DNA of 64,000 bases, taken from the NCBI GenBank assembly GCA_036346255.1, contig CM070629.1, forward strand, positions 1,493,001 to 1,557,000. The letters run 5' to 3'. A program made the translations under genes and the position numbers. This document shows positions 1 to 9,893 of the stretch, piece by piece; positions within the stretch are counted from its first letter, which is position 1; every line of letters begins with the position of its first letter. This DNA comes from Ampelocalamus luodianensis (taxonomy: Eukaryota > Streptophyta > Magnoliopsida > Poales > Poaceae). Below the pieces are notes generated by a model, which worked only from the letters and a program-made list of their open reading frames with translations, made no database searches and had not been told where the DNA came from.

Positions 1-930
1 CATGGTTAATTGAACCCATGTCATATCCCTCCAACCGGATCAGCCCTCATTTGTCGCACTCCCATGTCTCGATTCAACTCGTCTCAAGGAGGGAAAGAAA
101 CATGAATGAAGTGTCTGCCCACCCATCCGGATTCGAGCTATGGAACTTAACTCCACGGGCCACGCTGGAACACCTCAGACCAGCTGTGCGGAGTCCACAT
201 CAACAAAAAAACAGCCGAGTCAGCGGGAAAGATGGCGCCAGGAGGGAATATCAAACAACCATGTGCTTGTAGGAGGGTATGTGCCACAAAAGTACTTGTA
301 GGGGGTAATCAAACTCCAAATTACTTCTGGAGGGTTATTTGCAATTTTCCCTAATTTATAAAACACTTCCTGAGACTTCAAGATTGCAGTGTACACCTCG
401 TACATTTGCTCAGTGTCAGACCACTATGCTATTCGTATTTATTGTGCATGATTCTCTAAGGATTAAACGACCGATGACTCGGACTGGCCATGATTTTTTC
501 AGCATGTGTTCTTCACATTCCAGCAAACCGAATAAACCAAAGAAATTTCGGTGAGTTCACTTAGAGATGCCAATCTCCAACATATCTATCACACATCACA
601 ACACCACACAATTCCAAGGAGAATAATTCGAACCAAATAATCCAACCGCACAACGACTAGGTAGGTTAGACACCAAATCGGGGCAAGACCAAAGCCCGAG
701 GAGAAAACCATTCCACCAATCACCCTAAAGCGCGAGCATATCTATACATAGGCGCGACGCGAGGCAAATCTTCCAACCGAGCAACCGCATCACATCGAGA
801 GGGTAGCAGGCGCGTCACGCACCAACTAGATCCCAAACATCGCATCGAAGAAGCGGGATCTCTCATCCGCCGCTCTGGATTCCAAGAGCCCGAGGGCAGA
901 TCGGGATAGGAGTAGATCAGGGAGATCAAC
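1..930. other. Gene-free left flank with transposon-like sequence
   Basis: I see no supported coding region here. Around 250-350 the sequence has repeated short phrases of the type aggagggtaat and ggagggttatttgc, which are common at the edges of degraded plant DNA transposons, but no terminal repeat or target duplication could be fixed. From about 600 to 930 the sequence would be the start of the intron that follows the putative leader exon described next. Short open frames lack recognisable motifs. Confidence 0.3.
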
Positions 931-936
931 GCATAC

Positions 937-1080
937 CTGTCTGGATGGCGGATGCGAGGGGCGGGACGGGCAGTGACGGGGTGGCCGGCGGCGGTGGAGC
1001 GGGTGGATCTGTGAGAGGCTGGGATGGGGTGGGCGGCTTGACCTGACGGGAGGAAGGGGAGGGGAGGGGAGGGAGTGAGT
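937..1080 (-). other. Possible 5' leader exon of a minus-strand gene lying left of the window
   Basis: Read on the minus strand, a CT-rich, GC-rich stretch with the composition of a grass 5' UTR runs into a good splice donor, ACAG|GTATGC, whose GT occupies 935-936. The rest of the gene would lie to the left, beyond coordinate 1. The long-TIR element at 1085 begins almost at its upstream edge. There is no coding evidence. A cDNA or full-length RNA read crossing 936 would settle it. Confidence 0.3.
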
Positions 1081-1084
1081 CGTG

Positions 1085-4000
1085 GAGTTTTTGGCCGACT
1101 TGGCCGGGCGTATTATCAAAAATAGACTCCTCGACCGGAATTTGCAAAAATAGCGTTTCACCGTATGGTGATCCTGCAGAATGTCGTTTCGAGCATGTAC
1201 ATATCCGCTATCGTATGCTTGTCGTGCGGTGGAGTCTCTGTCATACGGTTATCGTGAGGTGAGCACTGTAATGCCAAAAAACGCACGGCCATCGTGTGGA
1301 GTACTATAGCGAATTTTTTCAAAAATTATATACTTTTTGTATAAATTTTTAAATATATAAAATGAGCTCTAGGAAAAAATAATTTTTTTTGTGGAGGTGT
1401 CATTTTTCTATAATTTTATCCGTTCTGAATTTTTCTCAAAATTTCATTTAATTATATTGTTGGTAGGAATTTTTTAATATAGAAAATGAGATCCAAACAT
1501 TATATTTTTTAAGGCTCCTTACACAGTGAACTTGATTATGTAATTTTTTCCATAATTTTATATGTTCTAAAAATATCTCAAAAATTAAGGATTTAGATCT
1601 CGAAATTAGGATTTCAGGTTTCGAAAATTGAATTTTTGCGAACGGTTATCGGGTGTATTAGGGTTTTGTGAATTGGGGTCCAAGTGCAACAAAGGCTACG
1701 CGTCGTTGGCATACAAGTAAAAGTAGATGTATGATGCAGTAAATCAGATGATAGTTTTGGTGTTCCTTGCCATTATGCTTATTATCACAAAAAATATAAG
1801 ACGTGAGACGTTACGTCTAGGGATGGCAATGGGGCTCCATTCCCCATTCCCCGACGGGGAATTCACCCATTAGGGGACGGGGATGGGGCTACTTCAATCC
1901 CCACGAGGATATTAATATGAAAAAAACATTCCCCATCGGGTTTGGCGGGGCGGGCTATTCCCTACTCCCATCCCCGCACCGATGGGGCCCCGATAACACA
2001 GTACATAGCCCAACCCAACCGAGTGCATAGCCCGGCCCAACAAGTCACTACCTCATTATATGATTTGATGGACGAATACCTAGTAGCTAACGAAGAAGAT
2101 AATACAGAATCATTAGTCCCACTATCTGCAATGGGGGTATGTGATGTCTATTTGCTCATATGAAGTTATCAACTGAGTGTGTATTAGACTATCAGACTAT
2201 TAGTGTATATCTCATTGTCTTTGTTTGGGAGGCTTGAGAAATTTATGTGTATGAGTGTATCCATGAATGATGAATTCATGATTTAGTTGTATGTGTATGA
2301 CAGTCTGTATGAGTGTATCCATGAATTCATAGCTTGAGAAATTTCTCTTTCTTTGTGTGAGAAATCTAGAAATGGCGATCTGGATGACGGGGATGGGGAC
2401 GGGGATGGGGCCCCGATAACCCGACGGGGACGGGGAACGGGGAAGAATAGTACCCGACGACGGGGATGGGGATGGGGATGGGGATTTTTTCTTGTCACGG
2501 GGATGGGGATAGTCCACCACTCCCCGACGGGGAATGGTCCCGTTGCCATCCCTAGTTACGTCGACAGTAACAAAATACATCTACTTCAAATAGCACATTT
2601 GCGATGAGAAATTATAGAAGTAGCGCCTATTTATTTAGTGTACCAAGCAAGTAGGCTTGTACAAAAAAAACTAAACAAATAGTTCACTAAGGGCTCGTAC
2701 CAAGTAACTAGGTTTGGTATGCGAAAGGCCTAGCCAAACATTTTATTTAGTTCCTTGGTATAAGCCTAGTTCATCTGTTCACTAAAGGATTGCGTGGTGA
2801 ACTGTTCACTGGTAAAATAAAGCAACACACTGTAGTAAAACACCGGGCGGTGGCCTAAACCCTTAATGAGTGTCTCTTACCTAGAGTAGTTATGTGGTAC
2901 TAAACTTCCCACATTCCAAATCACATGAAATCATAAAACCCTAATTTTATGTTCTGAAAATGTCTTGAAACCTAAAATCATAATTTTCGAAACATAAACC
3001 CTTAATTTTCAGATGAGGTCGGCGGTGATGTCTGTGGTGGCAATGTTGTCGTTGTCGCCGGAGTCAGAGGAGAGGACGCGGCGGTGCACCGCCAGGTCCA
3101 CCGCTCTGGTCGCTGGTTGAGAAGAAACAAGAAGCACAAATTAGCAAGAAAATCCATTGGAATTAAAATTAGGGTTCTTGTTTCTTGCCAACCAGCGCCC
3201 GGAGCGGTGGACCCGGCGGTGCACCACCGCGTCCTCTCCTCCGACTCTAGCGATAGCGACAACATCGCCACCATCGACATCATCGCCTACCTCACCCGAA
3301 AATTAAGGGTTTAGGTCTCGAAAATTATGATTTTAGATTTCGAGACATTTTTAGAACAAGAAATTAGGGTTTCATGATTTCATGTGATTTGGAATGCGGG
3401 AAATTTAGTACCACATGACTACTCTAGTTAAGAGACACTCATTAAGGATTTAGGCCACCACCCGGTGTTTTACTGCAGTGTGTTGCTTTTTATTTTTCTA
3501 GTGAATAGCTCACCACACAAGCCCTTAGTGAACGGGTGAACTAGGCTTGTACCAAGGAACTAAATAAAATGATTTACTAGGCCCTTCGCATCCCAAGCGG
3601 CCAAGCCTAGTTACTTGGTACAAGCCTTTCGTGAACCATTTGTTTAGTTCCCTGGTACAAGCATACTTACTTGGTACACTAAATAAACTGGCACTACTTC
3701 CATAATTTCTCATCACAAACATGCTATTTGAAGTAGATGTATTTTGTTAATGTCAGACGTGACGTCGTAGGTCTTACATTTTTTGTGATAATAAGCCTAC
3801 TGCCAATGACCACAAAAACCATCATGTAATTTACTTATATGCCAACAATGCGTAGCCCTTGTTGCACTTGGACCCTAATTCACAAAACTCTAAAACACCT
3901 TATAACCGTTCGCAAAAATTCAATTTTCGAAACCTAAAATCCTAATTTTCGAGACCTAAACCCTTAATTTTTTAAGATATTTTCAGAATATATAAAAATC

Positions 4001-4456
4001 TGGAAAAAAAATTGCACAGTCAAGTACACTATGTAAGAAGCCTTAAAAAATTCATAATGTTTGGACCTTATTTTCTATGTTAAAAAATTTATACAAACAG
4101 TATAATTAAATGAATTTTTGAGAAAATTTCAGAACGGATAAAATTATGAAAAAATGACACAAGCAATTACACTGTGTCGGGAGGCTCCACAAAAAAAAAA
4201 ATTAGAGCTCATTTTCTATATTTAAAAACTTCTACAAAAAGTATACTTAAATAGATTTTCAGGAAAATTCGCTATAGTGCTTCGCACAATGGCCGTGCGG
4301 TAGGGACTCTACTACACGGTAGTCGTGTGGCAATGGACACATGTCGGCTTGGGATGACCTCCTACACGGTGATCGTGCGTTGGAGCGCTATTTTTGTAAA
4401 TTCCGCACGAGGACTGCTATGTTTGGTAATACGCTGGCAAATTTGGCCAAAAACTC
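1085..4456. mobile_element. Long terminal-inverted-repeat (foldback) DNA element, about 3.4 kb
   Basis: The left end, GAGTTTTTGGCC at 1085-1096, is matched in reverse by GGCCAAAAACTC at 4445-4456. The similarity continues inward almost without a break: leader around 1110-1200 against 4350-4430, the AT-rich block around 1310-1630 against 3890-4290, 2870-3000 against 3300-3440, and 3000-3130 against 3175-3300. The two arms are each about 1.28 kb once the nested hAT (1818-2554) is discounted, and they meet at a loop of about 42 bases near 3133-3174. Mutator-like or foldback origin is likely, but I could not fix a target-site duplication. No transposase is encoded. A related element lies at 38035-42617. 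Confidence 0.75.
1818..2554. mobile_element. Non-autonomous hAT element nested in the left arm of the foldback element
   Basis: The 737-base element begins TAGGGATGGCAA and ends TTGCCATCCCTA, a perfect 12-base terminal inverted repeat. It is flanked by the perfect 8-base target duplication GTTACGTC (1810-1817 and 2555-2562), the size typical of hAT elements. The interior is G-rich near both ends (CCCCGACGGGG and GGGGATGGGG blocks) and has an AT-rich middle. A short open frame at 1942-2163 has no motif I recognise, and there is no transposase domain. Its absence from the right arm shows it inserted after the foldback formed. Confidence 0.88.
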
Positions 4457-4612
4457 AGGAGTTTAGTGGTTGCGTTGCTGGCAAGGCTTGTGTTTTTGTG
4501 TCTGTAGTGTCTCCTGCGGTCAGTTGGGCCTATCTTTCAGCCCGTCAAGGGCCCAAAAGCTCAGGAAGAACCGAAGAGAATTCTAGTGTCTTGGGCCTCG
4601 AGTACACATGGA

Positions 4613-5149
4613 TTGGGGTGAAAACAGGTCGGCGCGGATACTTCTCTCCTGGTATCATAACCCATATTTTTTTACTATAGGTTCAGAGTTGAATACAAAT
4701 ATGTATTTTTTTTGGGATACAGGCACGAGGCGGATGCATATCGGATTCAAATCGGTCACGAATAACTTGATGGATAATATACACATAAAGAAAATATATA
4801 ACTTCACCAACGAAAATCGAAAATGTTAAATTATACTATGTTATAGAATTATTTATGTACTTAACAACATAAACATAATCAATGTAAATTCATATTATAT
4901 ATTAGTCAATGACTAAAAAACCATAGATGATATTAATATTTATCGAATATGCATTTTGTTAATTTATCTTATATCATATACAATACAGATCGGATATTGT
5001 TCTTTCCATATCCGAACTCACATTCCATGGTATTTTCCGAATACGGATAATATCATATACGGGTCAGGACTAAAAATAGTACCCGACGGATTTTTTTTCG
5101 AATACGACATTGGATCGAACGGGAATTATTCACCCCGTTTTCACCCCTA
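4613..5149. mobile_element. Non-autonomous hAT-like element, 537 bases
   Basis: The left end TTGGGGTGAAAAC pairs with the right end GTTTTCACCCCTA, and the flanking octamers are CACATGGA (4605-4612) and CACACGGA (5150-5157), a hAT-sized duplication with one mismatch. The interior is AT-rich with no coding capacity. The mismatches in the TIR and duplication suggest an older insertion than the one at 1818. Confidence 0.72.
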
Positions 5150-7272
5150 CACACGGATGGGTATTTCTTGTTGCTTGTTGTGAGCTCTCCACGACAATAG
5201 TTTTCCCCTGAACTCCGCCACCACTTTTTTACGGTGCAATCCACATTCGGTTTTGGCACAAAATCAACATGAAAAAAATCCTAAAAAGTTATAGATGTAC
5301 TTAGGGTGTTTAAGATTTAGGGCCAACTGAGCACGTTAGCAATTGCAATTAGCCTTAGTACCGAGGATCTCAAGTGTCTTTGGAAAACTTGAATTTACTA
5401 GCAATTCTTAATAAATGAAAGTTCTCAGTGTATTACACACATGTACATACATGGCAGCTTCGATGTTGCTTTTGTCCCAAAAGAGATAAATAGCATACTG
5501 GAACGACGATACTACGATTTTTTTTGGGGGGTACGGTACTCTGAATCAAGACAGTGTAAACCATTGCACAACTGTATGCTAGGAACTGCAAGATAACATG
5601 CTCCAACAACAGGATCAGCAGCAGGAGTGAAAGATTGTTTGCTCTACAGCATATAATCTCTACTCTCTAGCAATGGTCCAATAGAATTTCTGTTGCTCTA
5701 GATACAGACTAACAGACAGTTTGGAGCTTAAACAACTATACCACACTGGTTTAACAGTCCCGCACAGACCATCAATGAAGCAATTCGATTTCACAACAAG
5801 ATAGTAAATAAAGTGCATATATTACGCATTAGAGCCATGACACATACTTTTATGTCTCACATTATGTCGTATGCAGAAATGATTACGTAAATTTCTGTCA
5901 AATGTACTGTCCTGGCCTCCGAATTTGGTGGAAACATTGGCAATGCATGTCATTGAGCATTGGCACATGGGAAATACAAAGATAAAAAAAATGAACAAAT
6001 GCAGTGGCATCGCTGAGAAGTCAAACTCAGAAATGTATACTCCCCATCTATAATATCCACGACATACTCATTGGTATGCAGATAATTTGTAAGTTTCGAT
6101 CTTTACGAAAATGGACCACAGTTATGATCAAATACAAGTCAAACTATCGCCTAGCCACTTTCCTCCACCAGACTTCCATGACCTTCTAACTAAGCATTTT
6201 GGAGCTTCAAACAACTATATCACAGTATCACACTAGTTTAGCAGTCCTACAGACTTCACCAAGTACCTTATCCAAAGACATCACATATCAAGGAGTTGAA
6301 GTCGCGAAATGATATCGTACCTTACTGCTTTACATGTTAGCACCCATGAGCTCCATCAGCACTTTGCCCGTGACATGCTTAACACATATATCAAATTAAT
6401 AACCCTCTTAAAAGGCATTTAAATTGATAATAGACAACCCTTAAAAAACATGTACAAGAATGTAATTGCAATTACCAGGATGGTTAGTGATATTTTCTAC
6501 TGCATCATTACAAATATCTATTAAAAATGATACCAAAATATCTTTCATATTGTCATAAGATATGATATCTAAGTGATTGTGCAACTTCTCCTGCTACGTA
6601 TCAATGTATCATATCTAAGTGATCACATTGGATGAACAAGTCCTTGATTATTTGGCATTGTAACAGATATATGAAACACGCTCTGGTTTTAAGAAGTTAA
6701 AAATCAAAACTACCCACTGCCGAGAGTAAATTATTCAGCCTGAATATACCGATAGTTTTTTTTACACAAATGAAGACAATTTGAACCGTCACAATAGTGT
6801 CAACTCTCAAGGCATTGATTATGTATCCTACATCCACTATCTGCTACTATTGGAGAAAGCTTGATGACTAATGCATGAAACCAACATTAGTGAGGGGTCA
6901 AACCAATTTATACAGTATACACATCACATTATTGACTGCCAAAGAATATATATCAGGAAACATAGCTAATAGTATTTTAGCATGTCCTGCGAGAAAGGTT
7001 GTTCTGAAAGAAATTGTCCAAACACTGTTCCAAATTCTAGTGCAACCAATGTACATTAAGTGAACAACACAAGGTCAAATAAAACAACATATTTACAGTA
7101 GCATAAACACATTAGCACTTGATAACATCAAACTGGAGTTTACACACGTATCCATAACATAAGCAGCACGACTAAACCAATCTTTATTGGCCACATGACA
7201 GTATCTTGCACAAGTAATGAAAGATAAAAAATGTAGAAAATACAGTCGACACTTGCATACCAGAATGGCTTT
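5150..7272. other. Intergenic AT-rich region with a duplicated 60-70 base segment
   Basis: I see no supported gene. The part nearest 7272 is probably the 3' UTR of the minus-strand BSD gene. A degenerate direct repeat is visible: the segment at about 5720-5785 (containing TTGGAGCTTAAACAACTATA) recurs at about 6199-6260 (TTGGAGCTTCAAACAACTAT), both followed by CACACT and a ..CAGTCC.. block. Short open frames look random. Confidence 0.45.
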
Positions 7273-8610
7273 TCAGGCCTTATCATCATCATCATCCTCA
7301 ATGTCCCAGTTCAAATCCTCATCGTCTTCAGCAACACTGAGCCTCTTTCGCAACTCCTCCTTTAGAGCGGGGCTTGAGCCCTGAGTGCTCCCTTTCTTCT
7401 CTTCATGCTCACCAAGATCCTCAATCTCATCCCATTCGAGGTCCTCCTCCTCAGTCATTGTTCGCTGTCTAGACACCATAGAATAGTCACTGTCCTTGCT
7501 TGAGTCACTTGTCTCATGCTTTGACCCTTCTTTCACCGCACCATCTACAGTGCTAGAATGTGGTTCCTCAGCAACAGCTTTCTTGTCACTTGATTCTTCA
7601 ACATTCGATTTGGATGTCTCTTCCTTCTCCTCCTTCTCCACTACCACCATAGAGCTACCGAAAACCTCCGGCCATGACACATCAGCATTCTTCTGTTCCT
7701 TCTCCAACGCAGCTGCTTCTTCCACTGCTTTGACTTTGCTTTCTTCCACCACTCTCTCCTTTTCTCTCTCTTCCACTTCATGTGTCACTTCTTCTTTGAT
7801 CGGTGCTTGCATAATACCCTCCTCTTTCACTTCCTCTTTAGCCGGTTCATCCTCATCATCCACTTCCCAGCTCAAATCCTCCTCTTCCTCACCCGCGATC
7901 ACCCGCTTCACAAGCTTCGCCCTCGCGTCCTCCTGCTGCTTCAACTTATACACGCGATAAAAGTACCTCGCCCAGAACACCTCGCTCTCCACTGTGTTTG
8001 GCACGAGCTTGTCCACCATCGCTTCCAGCACGTCGCTCTCGTAGCACAACGCCTCGATCTCCCCATTCCTCTCCTCCACACTAAACCCCGCCCTCCACGC
8101 TGCGAAGTCCTCGGCATCCTCGGGATCGGCGGTGAACGTGGCCGGATCCGACTGGAGCGCGCGCAGCTGCGCCTCGAAGCGGTTGTACCTTAGGTGTCCC
8201 GAGGCGGAGCTGGGCTCGGAGTCGCCGCCGTCCGAGGGCGCGGAGCCGGGGGCGGCCGAGGATCCGGCTGCCGCGGCGACCTGGGCGATGGCTTCCTTGC
8301 CCTGGGCGACGATGTCCGCGAGGCCGTCGAGAGCGTGCGCGGAGGAGGGAATATCCCGCGCAGCGCGGGCGGCGGCGTCGCTGAGCGCCTCGGTCTCGCG
8401 GCGCAACCCAGTGCCGAACTCGGCGAGGTCGCGGCGGTAAGCCTCGAGCACGGTCTCGGACTGGGAGGTGAGCGTCTTGAGCAGCCCGCCGAAGCCCCAC
8501 CCGCCGCCGCCGTCAGCGGGAGCAGCGGGCGGGGACGAGGTGGATCCGGCGGGTTCCGGCGAGGCCGTGTCGGGGTCGCGCTCGGCGAGGATGGACTTGA
8601 AGAAATCCAT
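7273..8610 (-). CDS. BSD domain-containing protein, complete, single coding exon
   Basis: The frame from ATG at 8608-8610 to TGA at 7273-7275 encodes 445 residues. I chose this start because MDFFKS is the usual N-terminus of plant BSD proteins; the frame stays open 72 codons further upstream, but that stretch is low-complexity leader. Residues 1-120 are Ala/Ser/Gly-rich with amphipathic helices. The BSD domain is at about 165-225 and shows the family's diagnostic pattern: FxxWRAGF early and FWARYFYRVYKL late, with aromatic F212-W213. The rest is a Glu/Lys-rich acidic tail with three copies of a DLxW(E/D) motif at about 245-249, 390-394 and 432-436. BSD domains are found in TFIIH p62-type and synapse-associated proteins; the specific role of this plant family is unclear. 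It is divergent from the mL45-like gene at 9894 and shares its upstream region. Confidence 0.88.
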   Translation of the reverse strand: MDFFKSILAERDPDTASPEPAGSTSSPPAAPADGGGGWGFGGLLKTLTSQSETVLEAYRRDLAEFGTGLRRETEALSDAAARAARDIPSSAHALDGLADIVAQGKEAIAQVAAAAGSSAAPGSAPSDGGDSEPSSASGHLRYNRFEAQLRALQSDPATFTADPEDAEDFAAWRAGFSVEERNGEIEALCYESDVLEAMVDKLVPNTVESEVFWARYFYRVYKLKQQEDARAKLVKRVIAGEEEEDLSWEVDDEDEPAKEEVKEEGIMQAPIKEEVTHEVEEREKERVVEESKVKAVEEAAALEKEQKNADVSWPEVFGSSMVVVEKEEKEETSKSNVEESSDKKAVAEEPHSSTVDGAVKEGSKHETSDSSKDSDYSMVSRQRTMTEEEDLEWDEIEDLGEHEEKKGSTQGSSPALKEELRKRLSVAEDDEDLNWDIEDDDDDKA

Positions 8611-8826
8611 GGGGATTTGGATCGGATCGTCTTCGTGATTTGGTGGGTTGGGCGGAGCAGTGCGGGCTACGCGAAGGGCAAGTCGTTTGATTGTGTTTCG
8701 TGGCGTGGCGTGGGGTTGCTTTACTTGGGCTGGGTTGGTGGGCCCGTGGCTCTGGTGGAATGGAGGAGGAGAAGAGACGGTTCCACCACGTGCTGTGCAC
8801 GCTGCACGGGACGTTTTGGGTTGCAC

Positions 8827-9893
8827 GAATGTCCGGCGTGGAACAGATTCCTGCCTTGTGCGCTTCGGTTGAACAGCACGTGCGGTTTTGGACTAAATAA
8901 ATTTACCAGAACTCTGTTAAAAGAACATGATATTAACTTTGAAGGAAAAAACTTAACAGTGCCAAAGAATTTATATTATGTCATATGTCGCTATTGTTTC
9001 GTCTTCGTATTTGTTTATCATTCCCTCCTCATCACTACCTTCGATCCATCTACCTCTACCCTGATGTACCACCTCATATAGTAGTTCTCAGTCGAGGTAG
9101 GTACCCTTCATATTCCCTCTACTTACGGATGATGGCATCTTTGCCCTAAAAACCCAACGCTTTCATCATTGGACTCTCATATGCCTCACCCTTTTTTAGA
9201 TGGTGAGATCAACAAGCTAGTGCAATCAACTTAAGGCTCACAAGCCACAGGTCACGGGTTTAAATCCTATAAAATTATAGTGGAAAATCCATATAAAATA
9301 ACACACCCAACCTGTGATGTAGTTGGTAGGAATTGAATTATGATCGCCAGCCAGAGACACAAGACGTCGCACCACTAGGCTATCCTACAATTGGTGTTCT
9401 CACCTTTATCTGATCCTACGTGCTGCTATTTTGGATCTTGAGGATAGTGTACCCTAGAAGGATAGAGATCGCTGAGTTTATCATTATCAACAATATCAAT
9501 GAACCACAAAAACCACTTGCCTTGTTGTTTTCTGAAATCCGATAAGCATTTTCATCATTTTCATGTTTTGAATAAATGAACTGAATCTGTGAATTGATTC
9601 ATTGAATTCAATGCTCATCAATTTTTTCATATCTGGGGCTTGCCAGTTTCAAAAACAAAAACATTTGAAGTTTACCAGTGATTTAAAAACCAAACATAAT
9701 TTATCTTTATATAGGTGTCGATCACAGCCGTTGATTAGGAAATGAAGGAGCAAAATCAGTCTATTCCACAAGTGGTTTTGCTCAGTTCATTTCCTCGACC
9801 CTCCCTAAAACCCTCGCCTCCCTCGGCGTCGCCGTCTCGCCGCCCAGTTCCGGCTCCCACCTCCGTCGCGGTCGCCGAGAAGAAACTTCGCCG
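8827..9893. other. Shared upstream region between BSD (-) and mL45-like (+) genes, with a tRNA/SINE-like repeat
   Basis: No coding region is supported. The stretch 9197-9400 carries two tRNA B-box-like segments in opposite orientation: GGTCACGGGTTTAAATCCT near 9247 on the plus strand, and on the minus strand a block reading GGATAGCCTAGTGGTGCGAC followed by an ATTCAATTCC-like box (about 9330-9400). This is the look of degraded tRNA-derived SINEs, but no poly-A or target duplication was found. CT-rich sequence from 9780 to 9893 is a plausible 5' UTR of the plus-strand gene. Confidence 0.4.

Noticed and set aside
2212..2580. Open frames over the G-rich end of the nested hAT
   Set aside because: Created by GGGGAT/ATCCCC repeats; low-complexity Pro/Ser or Gly/Asp runs only.
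8611..8826. 72-codon N-terminal extension of the BSD protein
   Set aside because: Open but low-complexity; the MDFFKS start fits the family and the upstream part looks like 5' UTR.
8194..9081. Long plus-strand open frame over the start of the BSD gene
   Set aside because: It is the GC-driven shadow of the minus-strand BSD coding sequence; residues are Gly/Arg-rich without domains.
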